Shown here: piece by piece, positions 52,334-63,842 of the stretch
How positions within the stretch are numbered: position 1 is the stretch's first letter
Layout of the letters: every line of letters starts with the position of its first letter
NCBI GenBank assembly: GCA_943736015.1
Contig: OX031059.1
Coordinates: forward strand, 17,422,001-17,486,000
Origin: Tridacna crocea
Lineage: Eukaryota > Mollusca > Bivalvia > Cardiida > Cardiidae
Reading direction: 5' to 3'
Length of the DNA: 64,000 nt
Made by a program: the position numbers and the translations under genes
The notes under the pieces: generated by a model
Told to the model about the DNA's origin: nothing
Seen by the model: the letters and a program-made list of their open reading frames with translations, nothing else
Databases searched by the model: none

Positions 52334-53632
52334 CATCTTCGCAAACCAAGGCTGACCATTCACTGCGCTACTCTACCCTTGGCGGATCAAGCTTGATTTC
52401 TACATTCCCCGATACACTTTTTCATTGGATGCAGCCAGCTCTAACTGCAACTAATGAAATCTCTAGTAGCATTTCATGGTTGATAAAAATAGAATACCGT
52501 GTTTTGGTGCGTATAACACGCACATTTTTTCAGCTCTGAATAATTTCAAACTGGGGATTGCGTGTTATACGCTACAATAGGCAAAACCATGTTTTTCTCC
52601 GGGAAAATCAGCCGTATACCTGTTCAAAGTGAGGGGGGTTTAAAACGGTCAAAGTTCTCTCGCCACAGTGTTAACTTTGTCATCATCCCATTTCAGCTTT
52701 TACCGATTTAAAAAAAAAAACATTATGTTTTATTTTTGTTAAAATGTACTTGTTCATTCGTAATTTGTGGATTAGAATTCGTAATTTCCCGATTCTATCA
52801 GCCATTTTGGCAATGGCGAACGTACCCCGGAATGATAAATTTTATATAGATTTACTGTTATCGTCTGATTCGTCTTATTTTTTTTTTACTCTTTGTTAAT
52901 AGCTAAAATTGAACAGTTATAAAAGAGTAAAATAATGATTCAGAAAGAAATGAATGATTTAAAAATATATATATTTATATATATTTATTGCTACTTTTTA
53001 CAAAAACTGTGATTTACATGATATAGATCTATGTTTATTTCACACCTGACACATTTGTCGATCGAGGCGAGAAAATAGGCGACTATGATGTGGTCATCAG
53101 TTCAATGTGTGAATTTGCAACATGTCATAAGCTGGCATGTTTTTATAATCCCCGAGTACACATCGAATCATTACCATTTCCACTTTGATTAAAAATGGTT
53201 ATTTCCCTTTGATAAAGTATCGCCATTTACAATTTTTCAAGATGGCGACCAAAGCTTCACATGTAACGATATTTTGGTCAATTTTTGATGCGTGTTGTAC
53301 ATCCGAACAACCTTTTTTCCTCGGATCTGATGCTGAAAAAGGCCTGCGTGTTATACATGCCAGCGTGGTATACACAGCGTTTTACGGTAAGATCGCCACT
53401 GTTTGAATGGAAGGTAAACATGGAAACCTACGTGGATGTCTGCTTATCGCTTCATGTGTATTCGTAAGCGGTTTGTAAAACAATATTTCATTAGCTTTTA
53501 AAAAATATGATGTAAAGGGCGGTAATAAGCAGCATCCAATAGAGGGCGCATCACAGGAATCTCGAAATGGGGCTCAATCCACCAAGGTAAGATCTACGTA
53601 GTGTTCGTAACCTTGGCTCGCAAAGATGATGA
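52334..53632 (+). mobile_element. Second copy of the TIR element of 21756, with a nested insertion
   Basis: Left end CATCTTCGCAAACCAAGG; right end CCTTGGCTCGCAAAGATG plus ATGA. Flanked by CTAAACTT on both sides (52326-52333 and 53633-53640). It shares CTACCCTTGGCGGATC, TTTTTCATTGG and AAGGTAAACATG with the other copy, lacks about 130 bp of the zinc-finger-like frame, and is interrupted at 52495-53389. Confidence 0.8.
52497..53387. mobile_element. 891-bp TIR element with TA target duplication (pogo/Tc1-like ends)
   Basis: Ends TA-CCGTGTTTTGG... and ...GCGTTTTACGG-TA. Inner inverted parts are GTATAACACGCA...TTTTTTCAGC against GCTGAAAAAGGCC...TGCGTGTTATAC. The uninterrupted copy reads GAACAAGGTCGC where this one has GAA-TA...TA-AGATCGCC, confirming the TA duplication. 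No transposase frame was seen. Confidence 0.8.
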
Positions 53633-53640
53633 CTAAACTT

Positions 53641-54400
53641 GTGTACCTTGTTTTATTAGAATGACTAAAATGCAGGCCTGAATGCCAGGCTAATATTTTA
53701 CCACAAACATAATTATCAAACAAATTAACTGTCACAAAAAACACTGTGGGAAAAAAAGTATCCATTTCGTTTGGTATTCAAGTTACAATGTGTTTTCGAT
53801 ATTTATCCAGCTGCGGAGCATTTCGTGTATACCCTGACAATTTCATCTGTTTATGTATTTATTATCTTTCTGTCAAAAAACAGGACTAGAAGCAGCAGAC
53901 TGCTAAGAGGCAATGCTGTTGATAATGGTAGAAGCACATGTTGCATCCTTATCCTAATGTAAAAAGACAAAGCCACATAATATAATTCATAGGAAACCAA
54001 TGTGGAAATTGAAGAAAATACTTATAGAATTTGATGGAGTTATCCTTTTTTTGCTTCTTGTAAAGTTTCCAAAATAATAATGTAACTGGTAATTCTTTAC
54101 CTGTTCTTTATAAGCTTCACAAATATTTCATGTTGATAGTAAAACTCCTCCTCATGTTGCTATTTCAAAGACATTGGAGGGGGAATAATTATAGCCTTAT
54201 CAGGCAGAGTAGATCTAAGATCAGAATGCACATTCTGTGCAGTCTGATCTTGATATTCTCGTCAAATTTTCAGTGTGAGATTAAGATCAAGCTGTTTGTT
54301 TTGACTAGTTCAATCTTGATCTACTCTTTCTACTTTGGCATCTTAACCTGAACCTTTGTGCATCATTTATGAGAACTTCAAAATTTGTCTATTATCTGTG
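53641..54400. other. Mostly unassigned; one dyad-MITE fragment
   Basis: 54195-54345 has AGATCAGAATGCACATTC...GTGCAGTCTGATCTTG. An ACACTGTGGGAAAAAAAG scrap of PBpal is at 53740. Confidence 0.45.
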
Positions 54401-54406
54401 TATTAA

Positions 54407-56218
54407 AGCCCCTGTAAAGTCCAAAAAATGTAATTTTCACCATTGATATATCGAGAATATAACAGATAACCCACAACAGCACACATAAGATCAGAGAAAA
54501 CCCAAACGTATCAGTGATTGCATCGGTTGCCATGATATACGTGTGCAAAAATGCATGGAGAAGCCTGTCGATTTCAGGGATGCCATTGATCAAGTTAACG
54601 TTCATTTTCTTTTATGTATATTCATATTAGATCTTCGAGAACGTCGCGTTATAACATTGCATCTCATTGCATCTCATAAGTACTATGACATAGTACACAG
54701 GGCTATTGTTTACACTTACAATATTAAGTTATTGGAGAGTAAGATTGCTTATTCTGAACCTTTTTTATACGCCCGTCGATGACGGGACGTATTATGGGAT
54801 CACCCGTGACAGGCGGGCAGGTGGGCGGGCGTCCGGGCGGGCGGGCGGCGTCCAGTTCTTTGTCCGGAGCATATCTCCAAAACTATTCTACCTAGGGTTA
54901 TGAAATTTCATGGGTGGATAGATCTCATCAAGGGGGAGTGCAGTGCCCAGGAACCATAACTCTTGCTTGCTCAATTTTTGAGTTATTGCCCTTTGTCGTT
55001 TTTCATACTTGAATTTTGTCCGGAGCATATCTCCAAAACTATACTAGCTAGGGTTATGAAATTTCTTGGGTGGATAGATCTCACCAAGGGGGAGTGCAGT
55101 GCAGAGGAACCATAACCCTTGCTTGCTTAATTTTTGAGTTATTGCCCTTTGTCATTTTTCATACTTGAATTTTGTCCGGAGCATATCTCCAAAACTATAC
55201 TAGCTAGGGTTATGAAATTTCTTGGGTGAATAGATCTCACTAAGGGGGAGTGCAGTGCACAGGAACCATAACTCTTGCTTGCTTAATTTTTGAGTTATTG
55301 CCCTTTATCATTTTTCATACTTGATTTTTGTCCGGAGCATATCTCCAAAACTATACTAGCTAGGGTTATGAAATTTCATGGGTGGATAGATCTCATCAAG
55401 GGAGAGTGCAGTGCATAAGAACCATAACTCTTGCTTGCTTAATTTTTGAGTTATTGCCCTTTGTCCTTTTTTCATACTTGCCCTTTATCATTTTTCATAC
55501 TTGATTTTTGTCCGGAGCATATCTCCAAAACTATACTAGCTAGGGTTATGAAATTTCATGGGTGGATAGATCTTATCAAGGGGGAGTGCAGTGCACAGAA
55601 ATCATAACTCTTGCTTGCTTAATTTTTGAGTTATTGCCCTTTGTCGTTTTCCATACTTGAATTTTGTCCGGTGAATATCTCCAAAACTATACTAGCTAGG
55701 GTTATGAAATTTCATAGGTGGATAGATGTCATCAAGGGAGAGTGCAGTGCATAAGAACCATAACTCTTGCTTGCTTAATTTTTGAGTTATTGCCCTTTGT
55801 CGTTTTTCATACTTGATTTTTGTCTGGAGCATATCTCAAAACCTATACTAGCTAGGGTTATGAAATTTCATGGGTGGATAGATCTCATCAAGGGGGAGTG
55901 CAGTGCGCAGGAATCATAACTCTTGCTCGCTTAATTTTTGAGTTACTGCCCTTTGTCGTTTTTCATACTTGAATTTAGTCTGGTGCATGCCCCAGCTTTA
56001 CAACTTGGGGTAAGACGGGCGTATCTTGCGACAGTTTGCCGCTCTTGTTAATTCAATGTAGTAACCTTTTCCTGTATTGATGATAAAGGAATAAGTGATG
56101 ATCAGCCTGTGTTGTCATTTCTGTTTAAAATGTCAATAAACTTAGTTTTCATGGTAAAAATGAAATTCTATTGTAAAAACACATGTTTTTATATTTGGAC
56201 TTTGTTGTGACTTCTTTA
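54407..56218. mobile_element. Possible TIR element split by the Helitron-like element
   Basis: AAGCCCCTGTAAAGTCCAAA at 54405 and its weaker inverse (TTTGGACTTTGTTGTGACTT at 56198) enclose the 54767-56047 insertion. Inner inverted similarity includes ATTTTCACCAT. Confidence 0.35.
54767..56047 (+). mobile_element. Helitron-like element with seven 156-bp tandem units
   Basis: Starts ATACGCCCGTCGATGACGGG (hairpin), then a G/C-rich GGGCGGGC microsatellite at about 54812-54848. TTGTCCGGAGCATATCTCC recurs at 54860, 55016, 55172, 55328, 55508, 55664 and 55820. Spacing is 156 except for one 180 step caused by a 24-bp duplication. It ends GACGGGCGTATC, the imperfect hairpin GCGACAGTTTGCCGC, then TCTTG. 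Confidence 0.8.
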
Positions 56219-56450
56219 ACGCTTTCCTAAACAAGCACTTGTTTTTACGTATCTGCAGTCTGTACAAGTCTTTTGAAAACACCATGGGAAAAGGAGAAAT
56301 TGCTCATAACGAGCAATTTCTCCTTTTCCCACAGTGTTTTCTACCCATTTGGAGAACTTACTGCCTTTTTTATCAAATTTGAAATTGTCGTCTGCAAACT
56401 CTTTGAGTTTGGAAGAATCTAAAATTTGTTGTTTGGAAAAGGGTCAAGCT
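56216..56450 (-). mobile_element. PBpal subfamily C MITE
   Basis: TTAACGCTTTCCTAAAC; tip GAAATTGCTCATAACGAGC; ends TTGTTTGGAAAAGGGTCAA. Confidence 0.8.
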
Positions 56451-56695
56451 TTTAACTATATGTTATAATTGCCAAATTTTTAGACAAATCCCAGCTGAAA
56501 GCATTTTGTATATCACAATTGTATGTCTGAAATGGTTAGACTGGTCTGTGACAGGATAGTAAACATTGTGTGAAATGGAGAAAATGCTGATTACCAGCAT
56601 TTCCTCCATTACCCACAATGTTTCCAAAAGCCTGTTCACTTCTCAGGCTTAGGAAAACATGGATTGTTTTGTGGAGAGGGTAGTTTAGCTTCAAT
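56450..56695 (+). mobile_element. PBpal MITE, diverged
   Basis: Follows the subfamily C copy directly; centre with GTGTGAAATGGAG; worn ends. Confidence 0.6.
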
Positions 56696-56976
56696 ACTTG
56701 TCTGCAAAAGCAATCAACTATTCCCATTTGTAAGTACCAGCAAAGATAATGTCATCCACTTTTCAACATAATGGGCATATTATTTCTCTTATTTTTCCAA
56801 CCTAATGAGACTTCCTCTTTTGAGCTTTTGTTGAATCAATTCCAGATCAAGGATCACTGTAAACAGCAGAGTTACAGAGTATAAATCCATTTGGCAGTTT
56901 CAGCAAAATCATACTTAGATTTCTTTGCTCTTCACCTGAGGGCAAAATTCAATTTGTCGTCTGTGAATGCTTTTAT

Positions 56977-57259
56977 GTAACTCTTTATCAAAGGACAAAA
57001 TTTTGGACTAGCCCAAATTGAAAGAATTTGAAGACGACAGTTTCAGTATGGCTCAAATGGTGTATTTTTTCTGTGATAAAGGTGAAAAATATTGTGGGAA
57101 AAGGAGAGAATGTTGGTAACCAGCATTTTCTCCTTTTCCTACAATGTTTTCTACCTTTCCCAATGCAAATGTCAAATTTTCAGTCACCTGTTTATAATAT
57201 TTTATCGTCTGCTTTCAATTTGGACCAGTCTAAAATTTTATCGTTTGGTAAAGAGTTAA
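56977..57259. mobile_element. PBpal hybrid with two long arms
   Basis: Left of the centre is a long arm of the GCTCAAATGGTG type. Right of it is an inverted long arm of the other type (CAGTCACC...GTCTGCTTTCAATTTGGACC), ending TTTGGTAAAGAGTTAA. No short arm is present. Confidence 0.8.
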
Positions 57260-57864
57260 GTGATAGGACCCTGAGTTACAGAAATACAGATAGTCAAAGT
57301 ACATAAAGATCAGAGAACAATATGCAGCCTGGTCATGGATTAAAATTTTTATGTCATTTTTATGGACTGAAAAATGATCCCCATACCATCTACTCAAGCC
57401 ATAGTGTTGAATATAATTAACTGAAGACGGTAAGACGTCCTATAAAGCATTCTGTATTAAATGTAAAATGCCTGATAAGGCAAGGTCCACAAGTAATTTG
57501 ACAGTCCTGATTGTATGCACATACTTGTGGGTGCGGGGCTTGCAAGGGTTGTGTTTATATCAGTGGAGGAATGTTTACTGGTAAATTGAATGTTTCTGTT
57601 GACATTGGGCTTTGAGTAATTATAAATGAGGGATGATATAGAGGCGACACCTAGCGGGCTTTATTGCTTAATGTATGTTTGGGGAAACGAGCTGTCTCTT
57701 ACAAAACCTGTTGTCCAGATAGCTGAAAGAAAACCTTTGTTGGCTTGAAGTACGGTACATAACTTTGAGATTTTCAATTCATTGATCAAGTAGCAATGTT
57801 GTCAAAGTTGTCATAATATTATGTAATATGAAGAGTCTTGCTCTGTGAAAAAGGGGCTGAATGC
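57260..57864. other. No recognisable feature
   Basis: Unassigned sequence. Confidence 0.5.
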
Positions 57865-58050
57865 TTTTGCGAAAAGTATCGACCTAGGTCAGCCTACACA
57901 GTTTGCACAGGCTGACCTGGGCTGAAACTTTTAGCAATTGGTTTATTTTTTGTATGCCCAAGGAGCAGTCTACCTCATGATTGAGTCAGTTGTGTAAAAA
58001 AAGTGGATATTCAAGCTCCATAACTTTCTGACGGTTGGATTAGTTTAGTG
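57865..58050 (+). repeat. Dispersed repeat shared with 37085-37250
   Basis: AAAGTATCGACCTAGGTCAGCC, the dyad partner GGCTGACCTGGGC, then TGTATGCCCAAGGAGCAGTC. Confidence 0.55.
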
Positions 58051-58065
58051 GATCACTGAGATGCA

Positions 58066-58990
58066 TTAACCCATTACCACACAATCCGTACTTTTGACGA
58101 CCCTGAGAAAACATTGTGGAAAAAAGAGAAAATGCTGGTGACCAGCATTTTCTCCTTTTCTCACAATGTTTTCTTCCCTTCCCAAAACAAATTTCAAATT
58201 TTTAATCACATTTATTTTGTTGTCTGTTTTCAATTTGGACCAGTCTGAAATTTTGTTGTTTTGTTAAAGAGTTAAGCCTCCGCCCCTTTCCTTATCAATT
58301 TTCAATATTTGAGTTACGTTTATTCTGTCGTCTGCCAGTGCTTTCAATTTGGACGAGTCTAAATTTGGACGAGTCTAAAATTTTATCTTTTGGTAAAGAG
58401 TTAACTATTTCCCCTGCTTCATAATCCCTTTACTAAATGATGAAATTTTAGACTTAACCTGATCCTAAGCATTTGCAGGAAACAAATTGAATGGGGCTCT
58501 AATGGTGGAAGTTGTCATTTAGATGGAAGGACAGGTTGGCTTTAGAAAGATGAATGGAATTATGGAATTAAAAAAAAAAATATCCTTCCATTGTTGGGGG
58601 GGGGGGGGAAATGATGATGGCCTGTACAGGAATGGGTTGAATGTTCAAGAATTATGATCCTTTTAGATTGTCTATCTCCTGTTATTTCAGAACACAGGCA
58701 ATCAATATTGAAACACTGAAAGCCTTTTTCAAATTCCATTTTTATGAGACAAAAATCCCCATTAGCCAAACAACATTGATTAATCCTTCCACAATCCTGA
58801 GTTTTAACAACCCTTACGAAGACGGCTTTTGAAAACATTGTGGGATAAACCAGCATTTCTCCCGTTTCCCACAATGTTTTCTATCTTGTGAAAGAACTTG
58901 GGTTTCTTTTTATCACTTAATTTTGTAGTTTTCCAAAGCCTTGATTGTGAAAGACTAGAATTTGTTGCTTTGGTTAAATGTTAAATTTTT
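58066..58990. mobile_element. PBpal cluster
   Basis: 58066-58275 minus (TTAA both ends, short arm shortened), 58290-58404 long-arm end with a tandem TTTGGACGAGTCTAAA, 58425-58600 plus fragment, and 58778-58990 minus with the left arm of the hairpin cut. A G-run lies at about 58597. Confidence 0.7.
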
Positions 58991-59062
58991 CCCCCTTGCA
59001 AACAACTCTTTCCATCTAAACCCTGTTTATTTTTGAAAATATTGGGACAAAAGTGGGGTGTA

Positions 59063-59265
59063 AGTGGTCGTGAGGTAGAGCGTTGACCTCATAACCTAAA
59101 GGTCTGGAGTTTGATACCCGTGAGCAGTTGTCAACATTGGAATTTTTCATTGGCCCACACATTCGGATTGAGTAATAGTGTAATTCCATGAAGCAGAATC
59201 GAGAGAGATTAGTGTCAGTTGTAAGAACTTGTTTCTCAATCAATGTAAAATAAATATGTTTAAAC
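59063..59265 (+). mobile_element. tRNA-derived SINE of a different type
   Basis: Head GTGGTCGTGAGGTAGAGCG and B box GGAGTTTGATACCC; body GGCCCACACATTCGGATTG; A-rich end AATGTAAAATAAATATG. Confidence 0.5.
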
Positions 59266-59493
59266 TAAAGAGACTTTGATGTCATGTCTATTTTTGCCAA
59301 AGTGTTTTTCATCTTTGAAGCCTTGTACTGTTCCGGCTGTTGCCCCAAACAATTTTACAACAATGTTTTCATTTAATTATTTAGAACTCATTGAAAGGGG
59401 CAATTAGTGATGTTTCCTACCCTTTAAAACAGAAATGGCATTGTTGTAATTTTTCATTCATTTTTAGTTTGCCATCTGTAGATATTTTTTTGA

Positions 59494-59718
59494 TTAACCC
59501 ATTACCACACAATCCCTACTTTTGACGCCCCTGAGAAAGAAGCCTTCAGAAAACATTGTGGGAAATGGAGAAAATGCTGGTAGCATTTTCGCCTTTTCCC
59601 ACAATGTTTTCTACCCTTCACAAAACAAATTTCAAATTTTCAGTCACTTTTATTTTGTCGTCTGCAAATGCTTTCAATTTGAACCAGTCTAAATTTTTGT
59701 CGTTTGGTAAAGAGTTAA
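59494..59718 (-). mobile_element. PBpal MITE
   Basis: Full length with TTAA at both ends. The hairpin tip is trimmed (GCTGGTAGCATTTTCGCC). Confidence 0.85.
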
Positions 59719-60019
59719 GTCAAGTTTGAAATAATGTCTATATATGTCAATCAGAACTGACAATAGTCACTTCTACCGTAGTTCTCCTCTCACAGTAGAA
59801 TATTTTTAAATGATGTGGGATGTAGCCTTGCGTAGGAAAATGCATATTGTGCAAAGGATTGTTCAAAGACACTCCAGACTGGAAACACATTGAAAGGTGT
59901 ACCATCCCCTTGAATACAGCTTAACATTTGTTGAAAGGACAGACTTTTAAGAATATCTGGGGGGGGGGGACCTCCTGGTTATATGGAACTATCTTTACAT
60001 GAAACTCCGCTCATTTAAA
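59719..60019. other. No recognisable feature
   Basis: A G-run at about 59960; otherwise unassigned. Confidence 0.4.
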
Positions 60020-60369
60020 CCATTTACCTCACACTTTTATGTTCTGTTGCCCAAGAGGAAGAGGGGATTTGAAAACACTGTTGGATAAGGAGAAAATGGT
60101 GGTTACCAGCATTTACTCCTTGTTTTACAATGTTGTTTTTTTTACTTTTTTTCAAACAGATCCATCTATTTGAGGTAGTTTATTTGCTGTCTGTAAAATG
60201 CAATTAGAACTCTTTACCAAAAGACAAAATTTTGGACTGGTCCAAATTAACAGCTTTTGCAGACAAAAATTAAACAAATTGACTTAAAAATTGAAATTTG
60301 CTTACCAGCATTTTCCCACAATGTTTTCAAAAGGCTTCTATCTCAGAACGTTTTGTGGTACAGAATTAA
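60020..60369. mobile_element. Worn PBpal minus copy, then a plus copy lacking a palindrome arm
   Basis: In 60206-60369 GAAATTTGC is followed directly by TTACCAGCATTTTCCCACAATG: the left hairpin arm and part of the right one are gone. Confidence 0.7.
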
Positions 60370-60403
60370 TTTTGAAAACCGACAGCCTACCTACTATAAG
60401 TTT

Positions 60404-60632
60404 TTAACTCTTTACTACACGACAAAATTTTAGACCGATTCAGATTGAAAGTATTTGCAGACGACAAAATAAAGGTGACTGAAAAATTGAACTTTGTTCT
60501 GGGAAGGGTAGAAAACACTGTGGGAAAAGGAGAAAATGCTGGTAACCAGCATTTTCTCCTTTTCCCACAGTGTTTTCAAAAGGCTTCTTTCTCAGGGGTG
60601 TCAAAAGTAGGGATTGTGTGGTAATGGGTTAA
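60404..60632 (+). mobile_element. PBpal MITE, intact, CACTG variant
   Basis: TTAA both ends. The perfect palindrome 60511-60577 has CACTG/CAGTG in place of CATTG/CAATG, the change present in both arms. Confidence 0.85.
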
Positions 60633-61743
60633 ACTAGTTGACAAAGTACCTAGAGAGGCTTATAAGCAATTTCTGTTCCCTTCCCGCAATGTTTTCACAA
60701 CTGGATTTTTGTAGAGGCCTCAACCATAGATTTTCGTATTGAAATGATTAATTTTGAATTTTAAATCTTTTCCTGAACACACCCTGCAGTTTCGTAACTC
60801 CAAACAATAAAGAATTGTAAATTCAATGACATTGAAGGATAGCTTAAAAAGAATTATTAACCATAAAGCTGACATATCATGGATAATATATGTAAAGATG
60901 AAACCTTGTTCATGATACTTGCATGAAATTTGAATTGCACTTAATGTCACTCAATGTTTAATTTCATTTTAGACCCTGGTAATTTGATTTCTTTCAAAAT
61001 TTATTACTTTTTGTGCAAGCTTGGGTTTGAGCTGTATAGCTTGAAATGAAATAGTAATGAGATTCAGTTGAAAATGAAACGCCATTTGCTGAAAATGACG
61101 CGCCATTTGCCAATAGGATTTTCAGAAGTAAAATGTTAAATTTAAATCTATACTGTACAAAACTCTGCCATGGTCTGGTATTGAATAACTTGTCCTTTTG
61201 CTTCTATATTTTAGTCAATTTTATAGTTGTGATAGGTTATTTTGAATGTACATTTTTTTGCACTAGATTTTTATAAAGGCATAATTAAACCAGATTTTAC
61301 CCCAGTTATTTTCCCTATGAAAAGGCAATGTTTGTTGCTGTTTTTAAGAAAGCTGATATATTACAAGGAAATTTCAAAAGGACAAGACTATTTAGGCTCT
61401 AAGGATCGTTTGGTAAACAGTAACTGTTAATAAGTTACTATCATAACTATCTTTCTAATAAATGATATGCTTACAAAAAGTTAGAAAAAGATAGTAACTG
61501 TTATTACATGGAAAGGAAGTCATTCAAAGCTATCAGAAAATCGTCCACATGAATAAAATGAAACAAAATGTCATTAAAAAAGACACAGGATTATAGAGGA
61601 GTAGGAAATACCGGTACACGTATATATAACAACCATTGGAAAAGAAAAATATTATGTGCAGTCATTTACTTCAAAATGCGGACCTCTAAATTACTCTGAG
61701 AATGAAGTATATTGAAAACACTGTGAGCAAAGGAAATGATCTG
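60633..61743. other. No recognisable feature
   Basis: AT-rich, 1.1 kb without a recognised repeat apart from a short CCGCAATGTTTTC scrap near 60686. Confidence 0.5.
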
Positions 61744-61972
61744 TTAACTCTTTACCACACGAGAAAATTTTAGACTGGTCCAAATTGAAAGCATTTGCAG
61801 ACAACGAAATAAAGGTGACTGAAAAATAGAAATTTGTTCTGGGGAGGGTAGAAAACACTGTGGGAAAAGGAGAAAATGCTGGTTACCAGCATTTTCTCCT
61901 TTTCCCACAGTGTTTTCAAAAGGCTTCTTTCTCAGGGGCGTCAAAAGTAGGGATTGTGTGGTAATGGGTTAA
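61744..61972 (+). mobile_element. PBpal MITE, intact, CACTG variant
   Basis: TTAA both ends; perfect palindrome 61851-61917. Very close to the copy at 60404, suggesting recent activity of this variant. Confidence 0.87.
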
Positions 61973-62386
61973 ACAAATTTCAAGCATTGTCATCTTATAT
62001 GCCACAATTATTTAACTGTCTTATTTTAAAAGAAACTTTCACTTCACCCACATTCAATTTGTTTTCTATAAATCTTTTGAAGCTGGACTAGTAAAAGAAC
62101 TTTGTGTGGTGAAGAGCTAGGAAGATGCATTTACATCATAAAACCAAATTTTTAGTAGTTGAAAATCTGAAGGATTATGCTCTTGATAAAGATAATAGTG
62201 ATCAAAATGATATATTTATAAAAATTATTTATTTTTTTATTTTTCTGATATCAAGAATTTAAGATATTGTGGATAAAAGTGTAATCCAGACATGGTGCTC
62301 CTCATATCTTCAAATAATGATCTTTACCAGACTAAAGTAATAGATTAATCTCTGGTTATTTCTTTTACAAGGACCGCCAGCTGTTT
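61973..62386. other. Unassigned, with one long-arm scrap
   Basis: TTCACTTCACCCACATTC... to GTGTGGTGAAGAGC (about 62040-62120) looks like a worn long-arm end. Confidence 0.4.
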
Positions 62387-63002
62387 TTAACTCATCACAG
62401 AATGACAATATTTTAGGCTTGTCCAAATCGAAAGGATTTGCAGACAACAAAGTTAAAGTGACTGAAAATTTGAAATTTGTTTTCTGAAGAGTAGAAAACA
62501 TTGTGGGAAAAGGTGAAAGAGCTGGTTACCATTATTTTCTCCTTTTCCCACAATGTTTTCTAAAGCCTTCTTTCTCAAGGTCTTTAAAAGTAGGGTTGTG
62601 TGGTGATGTGTTATCCTGACTCAGTTTGGTCTGTGGACCATTAACATGTAATATATAGGCTGTATTATTTACCCAGCTCTTCTGAAATTTCATCCAAAAT
62701 TTTCATGTTTGTCATAGTACTATCTTGGACATCTTCGGAAATGGGTCAAAACTGGTTAAAAAAATTAGATTCAACCCTGAAAAAGAGCTGTTTGGAAACA
62801 TTATGGGAAAAGGAGATGAAAACATCATTGGAAAAGGAGAAAATTCTGGTAAAGTTCTGGTCACAACCAGAAAGTTCTTTTTCTGCAATGCTTTCTATCC
62901 TTTCAAGAAACAAAATATCAACATTTTCAACCACAGGTAAGTTTTGTTCTGCAGTTGCTCTGAATTTAGACATGTCCAGAATTCTGTTGTTTAGTCAAGA
63001 GT
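62387..63002. mobile_element. PBpal plus copy and a rearranged minus copy
   Basis: 62387-62613 has its right palindrome arm partly changed; 62770-63002 repeats GGAAAAGGAG twice in its left half. Confidence 0.65.
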
Positions 63003-63340
63003 AAATGCTTTCTTGAATATATCTGCATCATTTGGTGAAAAAAGGCAGGTCATAAATAACAATCTAGTAATATTGAAAAGTGTTCCATGCTGTTAATTCT
63101 GTTATTTATGGCCCATTTTCATCTTTTTCCTTCAAAGAAATAAATCAAGATCAAATTCTTGACCCCACTTGTCATTTCCCAATTGCTAGTCCTTTTAACA
63201 GTGTCCTTGGGTTTAGCTATTACTTTGAACATTTTGTGGGAAAAAAAATAAGTAATTGCATCCTACAGGCAAGTACTTCTTTTCCAAAGATAATTTTTAC
63301 ATGATGAAAAGAGACCTTTTTACTATGACACCTGCCACTT

Positions 63341-63383
63341 TGAGGGAATAAATAGAGGACACTTTGAGGGAATAAATAGAGGA
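63341..63383 (+). repeat. Two tandem 23-bp units
   Basis: ACTTTGAGGGAATAAATAGA occurs twice in succession. Confidence 0.7.
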
Positions 63384-63398
63384 TATTTGTTTTTTTCG

Positions 63399-63511
63399 GT
63401 GAAATATAGAAATTTGTTTCATCGAGTGAACACCATCGGTAATATTTTCACAAGTGGCGCAGCCGATGACCGATGGTGTTTACGAGATGAAATAAATTTT
63501 GATCTTTCACC
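63399..63511. mobile_element. Small foldback element
   Basis: GGTGAAATATAGAAATTTG... and its inverse ...AAATTTTGATCTTTCACC, continuing inward to GTGAACACCATCGGT against ACCGATGGTGTTTAC. The unpaired middle contains GTGGCGCAGCC. Confidence 0.65.
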
Positions 63512-63554
63512 TTAAAAAAAAACATATATTCTGTTCATTTCATGCTTTTAACCC

Positions 63555-63842
63555 TTTCTGGGAGGAGCTTTATCAAAATCCAGTACAGTTCTTTTCCGTT
63601 TTTCCCCGTGGCGTACCCCTCCCGCATAGCAACGCTTTACAATATTACGTCAAGCGCGAGAAATGTAAGGTATATATACATCATATTTCCCATTAGGTTG
63701 TTAGGCACGCGCAATTTACCTAGGCAATGAGAACGTGAAAATCGGTATTTACACTGGTTGCACCAGTGTAAAATAGAAAAATATTTTCACTGCTATTTCT
63801 CAATATCCAACCGGAAAGCATGGAATAATGCAATATATGACT
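63555..63842. other. CpG-richer stretch with an 11-bp hairpin
   Basis: TTTACACTGGT-TGC-ACCAGTGTAAA at 63748-63772. The surrounding CCGTGGCGTACC and TACGTCAAGCGCGAG are unlike the AT-rich flank. Possibly part of the same repeat as 63399-63511. Confidence 0.45.

Noticed and set aside
54706-54903. Gly/Arg-rich frame
   Set aside because: Translation of the GGGCGGGC microsatellite of a repeat element.
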